Positions 58,259 to 64,000 of a DNA stretch of 64,000 bases are shown in pieces. The notes beneath the pieces were generated by a model. It saw nothing but the letters and a program-made list of their open reading frames with translations, made no database searches and was not told the origin of the DNA. A program made the position numbers and the translations under genes. Source of the stretch: an uncultured Eggerthellaceae bacterium (GTDB taxonomy: Bacteria; Actinomycetota; Coriobacteriia; Coriobacteriales; Eggerthellaceae). Where the stretch lies: the NCBI GenBank assembly GCA_910580205.1, contig CAJTVP010000001.1:104233-168232 (forward strand), written 5' to 3'. Numbering within the stretch: position 1 is the first letter of the stretch; every line of letters begins with the position of its first letter.

Positions 58259-60808
58259 ATGGCAGAGGACGCGAAGAAGTCAGGCTCTCAGATCGGCAAG
58301 CACGCGAAAGGCGGAGAGGCATCCTCTCTCAGAAAGCAGCACGAGAAGCTGTTCCCGTACATGCAGAATCGCGAGCTGTCGTGGCTGGAATTCAACAAGC
58401 GCGTGCTGGACCAGGGCGCTGACCCCACCGTTCCCCTGTTCGAAAGGCTGAATTTCATCTCTATCTTCTGGTCCAACCTGCAAGAGTTCTTCATGGTGCG
58501 TGTGGGCAGCCTCACGGACCTTGAGCTCATCAAGAAGGCCATCATAGATTCCAAATCCGGCATGACGCCTTCAGAGCAGCTGGAGGCGGTCTACGCCCGC
58601 TGCCATGAGCTGTATCCCTATTACGAGGCGTGCTTCCAGAATCTGCGCCAGGAGCTGCGCGCCGAAGGCATCAACAGCCTGCGCCCCAAACAGCTGGACG
58701 CGGAGCAGCGCGCATTTTTGGATGAGCATTTCGACATCAACATCATGCCATTCCTGGCGCCGCAGATCGTGAACGCGCGCCACCCCTTCCCGCATCTGGA
58801 GAACGGCGCGCTCTACATCGTGGTGCGCTTGGATGAGGAGGCTGGCCCGAAGCAGACCAAGCAGAAGAAGAGGGCCAAGGAGGAGAAGGCGGCGAAGGAG
58901 GGCAAGGAGGCCAAAGCAGCGAAGAACCTGGGCGCCACCGGCGTCACGCTGGGCATCATCCCGCTGCCCCGCCAGTGCGAGCGCATCGTGCAGCTGCCGG
59001 GCGAGGGCCTTCAGTTCATGCTGCTGGAATTCGTGATAGAGATGTACGCGGCCAAGATCTTCTCCATGTACAAAGTCAAGCACACCAACATCATCTGCGT
59101 GACGCGCAACGCGGACTTGGATGCCACCGAAGGCTCGGAGGAGCAAGGCGAAGACTACCGGGAGCACATGAAGCGCATCCTGAAGAAGCGCGCCCGCCTC
59201 TCCCCGGTGCGCCTGGAGAGCGAACGGGAGCTGTCCCAGACGGTGAAGGCGGAGCTGCTCTCGCGCTTGGGGCTGCATGAGCATCAGACGTTCGTCTCTT
59301 CGGTGCCGTTGGACATGAGCTACGTCTTCCAGCTGCCCTCCCGCGTGCCGGCGGAGGTGCGCGAGCGGCTCACGTTCATGCCCTTCACGCCCCAGTGGCC
59401 GGTGCAGCTGCGTCGGCGCGAATCGGTCATGCGCCAGGTCCTGCAGCGCGAAGTCCTCATGAACTACCCGTATGAATCCATGGACGCCTTCGTGCAGCTT
59501 TTGCGGGAAGCGGCTTATGACCCTGCGGTGGTCTCCATCAAGATCACGCTCTATCGTCTGGCCAGCCAGTCGCATCTGGCCGAAGCGCTCATCGCTGCGG
59601 CGGAGAACGGCAAAGAGGTGACGGCCCTTTTCGAATTGCGCGCTCGGTTCGATGAATCCAACAACATCGAATGGTCGCAGCGCTTCGAGCAAGCGGGCTG
59701 CCATGTGATCTACGGTTTCCGCAATTACAAGGTGCACTCCAAGATCTGCTGCATCACGCGCCAGACCGAAGACGGTCCGCAGCACATCACGCAGCTGGGC
59801 ACCGGCAATTACAACGAGAAGACCGCGCGCCTCTACACGGATTTCTCCTTCATCACCACCGACCCGGACATCGGGCGCGACGCCCTGCTGTTCTTCCGCA
59901 ACATGGCCCTGGAGAACACCTCCGACGAATACCGGACGCTCTGGGTGGCGCCCTTGCAAGTCAAGCAGAACATCCTCCGCAAGATCGACGAGCAGATCGC
60001 CATCAAGCAGGCGGGCGGCCAGGCGGGGCTGTTCTTCAAGACCAACTCCGTCACGGACAAAGAGCTGATCGACAAGATCGTGGAGGCGTCACGGGCGGGC
60101 GTGCCGTGCACGTTGCTCGTGCGCGGGATCTCCTGTTTGGTGCCGGGGGTGGAGGGCTTCACGGACAACGTTTGCGTGGTGTCCATCGTGGGCCGGCTTT
60201 TGGAGCACAGCCGCATCTACGCCTTCGGGCCGTTGGATGGGGATGTGGAAGTGTACCTGTCCAGCGCGGATCTGATGACGCGCAACATGGACAAGCGCAT
60301 AGAGATCGCCTGGCCCGTCTTGGCGCCGGAGCTGCGCCGCTTGGTGATCGGGTATCTGGGCACGTGCATGGCGGACACGGCGAAGCTGCGCGATCTGCTG
60401 CCGAACAGGGAATACACCTCCATCGGCTTCTTCGCTTCCCAAGATGGCGAAGGCCAGGTGAACCTCTTCGATTCGCAAGCGTTCCTGATCGGGGAGGCGG
60501 CTCGGCAGCGCATGGAGGCTGAGGAGCTGGCGGTGGCTGCGGTCACGGCGCCCGTGCTCACGCCCCAGGCGGATGCGGCCGTGCGCGAAGAGCTGATCGA
60601 AGAAGCGGCCCGCGCCGTTGAGCCATCCCCCGTCGTGGAGGCGGAAGCGCCGGCGGTGGCCGTGCCGGAAGAGCCGGCGCCCGTGGTCATGCCAGAGGCG
60701 GAGCCCACGCCCATGCCGCAACCGGTGGTGGAAGAAGTCCCGGTGCCCGCGCCCGTTGAAGAAGAGAAGCCGCGCAAGAAGCATTTCTGGGATCGGTGGA
60801 CTTCGTAA
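58259..60808 (+). CDS. ppk1: Polyphosphate kinase 1
   Basis: An 849-residue enzyme that makes polyphosphate from ATP reversibly. The N domain MQNRELSWLEFNKRVLDQ, the tunnel and the phospho-His region (YGFRNYKVHSKICCITR) are standard, as is the C-terminal DLMTRNMDKRIE. It has a Lys/Glu-rich insert at residues ~200-222 (KQKKRAKEEKAAKEGKEAKA) and a Pro/Val/Glu-rich tail of about 100 residues after the catalytic core, both unusual in length. GAAGGAG precedes the ATG. Divergent from pap. Confidence 0.95.
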   Translation: MAEDAKKSGSQIGKHAKGGEASSLRKQHEKLFPYMQNRELSWLEFNKRVLDQGADPTVPLFERLNFISIFWSNLQEFFMVRVGSLTDLELIKKAIIDSKSGMTPSEQLEAVYARCHELYPYYEACFQNLRQELRAEGINSLRPKQLDAEQRAFLDEHFDINIMPFLAPQIVNARHPFPHLENGALYIVVRLDEEAGPKQTKQKKRAKEEKAAKEGKEAKAAKNLGATGVTLGIIPLPRQCERIVQLPGEGLQFMLLEFVIEMYAAKIFSMYKVKHTNIICVTRNADLDATEGSEEQGEDYREHMKRILKKRARLSPVRLESERELSQTVKAELLSRLGLHEHQTFVSSVPLDMSYVFQLPSRVPAEVRERLTFMPFTPQWPVQLRRRESVMRQVLQREVLMNYPYESMDAFVQLLREAAYDPAVVSIKITLYRLASQSHLAEALIAAAENGKEVTALFELRARFDESNNIEWSQRFEQAGCHVIYGFRNYKVHSKICCITRQTEDGPQHITQLGTGNYNEKTARLYTDFSFITTDPDIGRDALLFFRNMALENTSDEYRTLWVAPLQVKQNILRKIDEQIAIKQAGGQAGLFFKTNSVTDKELIDKIVEASRAGVPCTLLVRGISCLVPGVEGFTDNVCVVSIVGRLLEHSRIYAFGPLDGDVEVYLSSADLMTRNMDKRIEIAWPVLAPELRRLVIGYLGTCMADTAKLRDLLPNREYTSIGFFASQDGEGQVNLFDSQAFLIGEAARQRMEAEELAVAAVTAPVLTPQADAAVREELIEEAARAVEPSPVVEAEAPAVAVPEEPAPVVMPEAEPTPMPQPVVEEVPVPAPVEEEKPRKKHFWDRWTS

Positions 60809-60899
60809 AGGCTTCTGCTCGGAGGAGTGGCGCGGATTGATGTCGGGGCGGCTGCCCTCAGCCGCCCAATTTGCCCGGAACGAACAGCCGCGTTCCGCC

Positions 60900-61403
60900 T
60901 CAAAACGCCACGAACGCGGGGAAATCCGTCACGTGCAGCCGATAGAGGGCTTCGGCCCCCAGATCCTCCCAGGCCACCAGTTCCGCCTCATCCACGCACT
61001 CGGCCAAAAGCGCCGCCACGCCGCCGATGGCCGTGAGGTAGGCCGCCCCATGCTCAGCGCACGCCACGCTCACTTCATCTGCACGGTCGCCCTTGCCGAT
61101 GGTGGCTTTGATGCCCGCCCCGTAGAGTTCCGGCGCGGCGAAATCCATGCGCGAAGCGGTGGTGGGGCCGATCGCTCCGAAAGGGCGCCCCGCTCGCGCA
61201 GGGGTGGGACCAGCGTAGAAGAGCGTCTGCCCCTCAAGCCCGAACGGGAGCCTCCCATGCTCACGGAGATAGGCCAGCGCGCGCTCGTGCCCTGCATCCC
61301 GCATGGTGTAGATCGTGCCCGTGAGCAGCACCTTCGTGCCCGGCTCCAAGGCCGCCAGAGCCTCCGCCTGCTCCGGAAGCTGCACAGATGCGCATTCGCT
61401 CAT
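60900..61403 (-). CDS. Fumarate hydratase/tartrate dehydratase, beta subunit (class I, C-terminal domain)
   Basis: A 167-residue subunit of the iron-sulphur fumarase. Motifs LLTGTIYTMRDAGHERA, FYAGPTPARAGRPFGAIGPT and TTASRMD are the FumA/TtdB C-terminal swivel-domain signature. It overlaps the alpha subunit by four bases (ATGA) and is translationally coupled to it. Together they interconvert fumarate and malate. TtdAB tartrate dehydratase cannot be excluded; the neighbouring malic enzyme favours fumarase. Confidence 0.9.
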   Translation of the reverse strand: MSECASVQLPEQAEALAALEPGTKVLLTGTIYTMRDAGHERALAYLREHGRLPFGLEGQTLFYAGPTPARAGRPFGAIGPTTASRMDFAAPELYGAGIKATIGKGDRADEVSVACAEHGAAYLTAIGGVAALLAECVDEAELVAWEDLGAEALYRLHVTDFPAFVAF

Positions 61404-62311
61404 TGGAATCTCCCTCCCGGTCCCAGCTCGAAGACGGCGGATCGCATGGCGCAGCAACCCAGGTTCACCGCCACGGGCAGCGCGGCGATATGGCACGGCG
61501 CGGTCTCCACGAAGACGGCGTGCGCGGTGCGCTCTCCGCCCAGGCCGCCTGGTCCCACGCCCGTGGCGTTCACGGCCTCCAAGAGCTCGCGCTCCAAGGC
61601 CGCCGCTTCTGCGCGCGGGTTCTCGCTGCCCACCTCCCGCAAAAGCGCGCGCTTGGAAAGGCCCGCCACCTTGTCGAAGGTGCCCCCTACGCCCACGCCC
61701 ACGATGAGCGGCGGGCATGCGTTCGCCGCTTTCTCCCGCACGGCTTCCACCACCGTGCTCACGACGCCCTCGCGCCCGGCCCCTGGCGGCAGCATGACCA
61801 CGCGGGAGGCGTTGTCAGACCCGCCCCCCTTGAGCATCACGGCCAGCCGCGCCCCCGGCTCTTCCCGGAAGCGCATCTCCGTGAACGCGGGCGCGTTCGT
61901 TTCCGTGTTGCGGCGATCGAAGAGCGCATCGCGCACGATGCTCTTGCGCAAGCCCCCTTCGCGATAAGCGCGCTCCACCGCCGCGTCCACCTGCGAGAAC
62001 GCATCCCCTGGGACCAGCACGTCCGGTCCCGCTTCCAGCATGACCCAGACGCTGCCCGTGTCCTGGCAGAGGGGCACGTCGGCCGCCTGGGCGATTCGGT
62101 CGTTCTCCAGGATGTCCGCGAGCACGCTGGCCTCACGCGTCCGCCCTGCCGCGCTCGCCTCGGCAAGGGCAGCCGCCGTCGCCGCCTTGCAGTCAGCGCG
62201 CAGGGTGATGGCGCAGGCGCGGCACGCGCGCTCCACGGCTTCCGCCACCGCATCAGGGCTGATGGCGGCCCGGGCGCAGGCGCCGCTTCCGCTGCGGGAG
62301 ATCTCTGTCAT
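61400..62311 (-). CDS. Fumarate hydratase, alpha subunit (class I, [4Fe-4S])
   Basis: A 303-residue catalytic subunit. Three cluster Cys sites can be seen: PLCQDTGSVWV, ANACPPLIVGVGVGGTFDKV and NLGCCAMRSAVFELG. The Ser/Glu-rich N-terminus is normal. Oxygen-sensitive and suited to anaerobic life. Start ATG at 62311. Divergent from the malic enzyme (89 bp apart), so fumarate, malate and pyruvate are linked in one locus. Confidence 0.9.
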   Translation of the reverse strand: MTEISRSGSGACARAAISPDAVAEAVERACRACAITLRADCKAATAAALAEASAAGRTREASVLADILENDRIAQAADVPLCQDTGSVWVMLEAGPDVLVPGDAFSQVDAAVERAYREGGLRKSIVRDALFDRRNTETNAPAFTEMRFREEPGARLAVMLKGGGSDNASRVVMLPPGAGREGVVSTVVEAVREKAANACPPLIVGVGVGGTFDKVAGLSKRALLREVGSENPRAEAAALERELLEAVNATGVGPGGLGGERTAHAVFVETAPCHIAALPVAVNLGCCAMRSAVFELGPGGRFQ

Positions 62312-62400
62312 GGCGTTTCCATCTCTCGTCGTCCGTAGGTGGGGATATGGTAATGCAAGGTATAGAATGTGTGCGGCATATACTGATGAGGGAGGGTCCC

Positions 62401-63561
62401 ATGTCCATACAGGAAGAGGCGCTGCGCGCTCACGAGGAGTGGCACGGCAAGCTGGAAGTGGTTCCGAAGATGGAGCTTGAGAGCCGCTACGACATGGCCG
62501 TGGCCTACACGCCCGGCGTGGCTGAGCCGTGCTTGAGGATCGCGGAGGACCCGGAGCGCGCCTACGAATGCACCATCAAGGCGAACACCGTGGCCGTGGT
62601 CACCGACGGCAGCGCGGTGTTGGGCCTGGGCAACATCGGGGCGCTGGCGGCGCTGCCCGTCATGGAGGGCAAATGCGCCCTGTTCAAGCGCTTCGCTGAT
62701 GTGAACGCGTTCCCGATCTGCCTGGACACGCAGGACACCGACCAGATCGTCGACGCCTGCGTGAAGCTGGCCCCGGTCTTCGGCGGCATCAACCTGGAGG
62801 ACATCTCCGCCCCTCGCTGCTTCCAGATCGAAGAGCGCCTGAACGAGATCCTGGACATCCCCGTGTTCCATGACGACCAGCACGGCACCGCCATCGTCGT
62901 GCTCTCCGCCCTCATCAACGCGCTCAAGCTCACGGGCAAGCGCAAAGAGGACGTGCGCGTGGTCATGAGCGGCGCGGGCGCGGCGGGCATCGCCATCGCG
63001 AAGCTGCTCTTGTCCTACGGATTCGCGGATATCACCCTGTGCGCCTCACGCGGCATCATCTCTTCATCTCTGGACGGCATCAACGACGCCCAGCGCGAGA
63101 TGCTGCAATGGACGAACAAGCAGGACATGAGCGGCACGCTGGCTGATGCCATGGTGGACGCGGACATCTTCATCGGCGTGTCAGCGCCGGGCGTGGTCAC
63201 GCCGGCCATGGTGAGCTCCATGAACGAGGATGCCATCGTCTTCGCCATGGCGAATCCGGTGCCGGAGATCTATCCGGACGAGGCGAAAGCCGCCGGGGCC
63301 GCCGTGGTGGGCACGGGGCGCTCCGATTTCCCGAACCAGGTGAACAACGTCATCGCGTTCCCCGGCATCTTCAAGGGAGCGCTGGAATCACGGGCGCCGC
63401 GCATCACCCAGGAGATGAAGCTGGCGGCCGCTTCGGCGCTGGCAGAGCTCGTGGGCGAAGATGAGCTTTCCCCGGACTTCGTCATGCCCGATCCGTTCGA
63501 CCCGCGCGTAGCCCCAGCGGTGGCGGATGCCGTCGCCCGCTGCGCGAAGGATGCCCAGTAG
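62401..63561 (+). CDS. NAD(P)-dependent malic enzyme
   Basis: A 386-residue oxaloacetate-decarboxylating malate dehydrogenase. Motifs YTPGVAEPCL, DGSAVLGLGNIGALAALPVM, FHDDQHGTAIVVL and VMSGAGAAGIAIAK are all typical of the short bacterial malic enzymes without a phosphotransacetylase tail. ATG at 62401 follows GGGAGGG. It produces pyruvate and NAD(P)H from malate made by the divergent fumarase. Confidence 0.95.
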   Translation: MSIQEEALRAHEEWHGKLEVVPKMELESRYDMAVAYTPGVAEPCLRIAEDPERAYECTIKANTVAVVTDGSAVLGLGNIGALAALPVMEGKCALFKRFADVNAFPICLDTQDTDQIVDACVKLAPVFGGINLEDISAPRCFQIEERLNEILDIPVFHDDQHGTAIVVLSALINALKLTGKRKEDVRVVMSGAGAAGIAIAKLLLSYGFADITLCASRGIISSSLDGINDAQREMLQWTNKQDMSGTLADAMVDADIFIGVSAPGVVTPAMVSSMNEDAIVFAMANPVPEIYPDEAKAAGAAVVGTGRSDFPNQVNNVIAFPGIFKGALESRAPRITQEMKLAAASALAELVGEDELSPDFVMPDPFDPRVAPAVADAVARCAKDAQ

Positions 63562-63565
63562 CGCC

Positions 63566-64000
63566 ATGGTCGACCAGCGAACCGCAGAGCTTGGCCGGAA
63601 GCCGCGTGGTGCGCGCGCAGGCGCGCACGCCCCCGGCGTCTTCATCTCCTTCGAAGGAGGGGACGGCGCGGGCAAGTCCACCCACATCCGCTTCTTGGAA
63701 TCCATGCTGGAGCAAGCCGGCGAAGAGGTGGTGCGCGTCCGGGAGCCGGGCGGCACCTCCATCGGCGAACAGCTGCGCGCCATCGTGCTGGATCCAGCGA
63801 ACCGGGAGATGCGGGGAGAGGCGGAGCTGCTCATCTATGAGGCGGCTCGCGCCCAGATCACCTCAGAGGTGATCCGTCCCGCTCTTGAGCGCGGAGCCGT
63901 GGTGCTCTGCGACCGGTTCACGGATTCGTCTTTGGCGTACCAAGGCGCAGGTCGCGGCCTCTCAGAGGAGTTCATCCGCGCCGCGAACGCGTTCGCCACG
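63566..64000 (+). CDS. tmk: Thymidylate kinase (partial, right edge)
   Basis: The first 145 residues of dTMP kinase. P-loop FISFEGGDGAGKSTHIRFLE, the dTMP-binding REPGGTSIGEQLRAIVLD and the DR motif CDRFTDSSLAYQG are complete; the lid region is cut off by the window edge. It has an N-terminal extension of about 24 basic residues (RKPRGARAGAH) before the usual start. Four bases after the malic enzyme stop, with no clear ribosome site, so coupled translation is likely. Confidence 0.93.
   Translation, partial: MVDQRTAELGRKPRGARAGAHAPGVFISFEGGDGAGKSTHIRFLESMLEQAGEEVVRVREPGGTSIGEQLRAIVLDPANREMRGEAELLIYEAARAQITSEVIRPALERGAVVLCDRFTDSSLAYQGAGRGLSEEFIRAANAFAT

Noticed and set aside
1..64000. CRISPR arrays, insertion sequences and prophage genes
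   Set aside because: No regularly spaced repeats, transposases, Cas or phage structural genes were recognised in any frame.

Overview
The window is high-GC bacterial chromosome (I judge it above 60% GC by eye), densely coded on both strands. Tat-exported molybdopterin and iron-sulphur enzymes, a tungsten-type aldehyde oxidoreductase, many NarL/MarR/TetR/LysR regulators, a Veg homologue and a CIRCE-controlled groESL operon point to an anaerobic actinobacterium of class Coriobacteriia. An Eggerthellaceae or Slackia-like organism is my guess from gene content, not a proven assignment. There is no phage, IS or CRISPR sequence and no integrase next to either tRNA, so this reads as ordinary chromosome with accessory redox and transport loci.

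Layout. 0-4.7 kb: TetR with a flavin oxidoreductase (cut by the left edge), MarR with a MATE pump, a 37-residue acidic ORF, upp and a LysR gene. 4.9-7.4 kb: acetamidase/formamidase plus APC permease. 7.4-13.6 kb: threonine aldolase, a MarR protein with a Gly/Pro/Phe tail, a small secreted protein resembling BECR nucleases, PAP2 phosphatase, a hydroxyacyl-CoA dehydrogenase, a DUF2510 membrane protein, tRNA-Ala(CGC) and veg. 13.7-19.3 kb: P1 peptidase, a two-component system, groES-groEL. 19.3-31.5 kb: TelA/XpaC pair, a divergent ZIP importer and His/Cys-rich metal exporter, a frameshifted MFS gene, universal stress protein, tRNA-Lys(TTT), an ABC half-transporter, an NSS transporter, a YycJ-type hydrolase and a UPF0210 protein.

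31.5-43.1 kb is the main accessory locus. An aldehyde:ferredoxin oxidoreductase is divergent from a Tat ferredoxin, a DMSO-reductase-family catalytic subunit, its FeS subunit, an NrfD membrane anchor, a DUF4430 lipoprotein and a 92-residue protein. A FecB/FecC/FecD-type ABC importer and a methyltransferase follow. This suggests electron flow between a periplasmic Mo/W enzyme and menaquinone, with an adjacent iron or corrinoid uptake system. 43.1-52.7 kb: DJ-1 protein, tyrosine phosphatase, an unusual APH-fold kinase, a PARG-like macro protein, two MFS genes, a ClC channel, then fchA-folD. 52.7-64 kb: HelD-like helicase, EamA transporter, a 580-bp non-coding region with tandem structured units, the divergent polyphosphate pair pap/ppk1, two-subunit fumarase, malic enzyme and the start of tmk.

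The strongest leads are the tandem RNA-like units at 56.1-56.3 kb, which recall the cobalamin riboswitch core; a FolD lacking the cyclohydrolase lysine beside a separate cyclohydrolase; four genes with a -10 box exactly six bases before ATG (leaderless candidates); the BECR-like secreted protein; and several very good operator palindromes next to the regulators that probably bind them.
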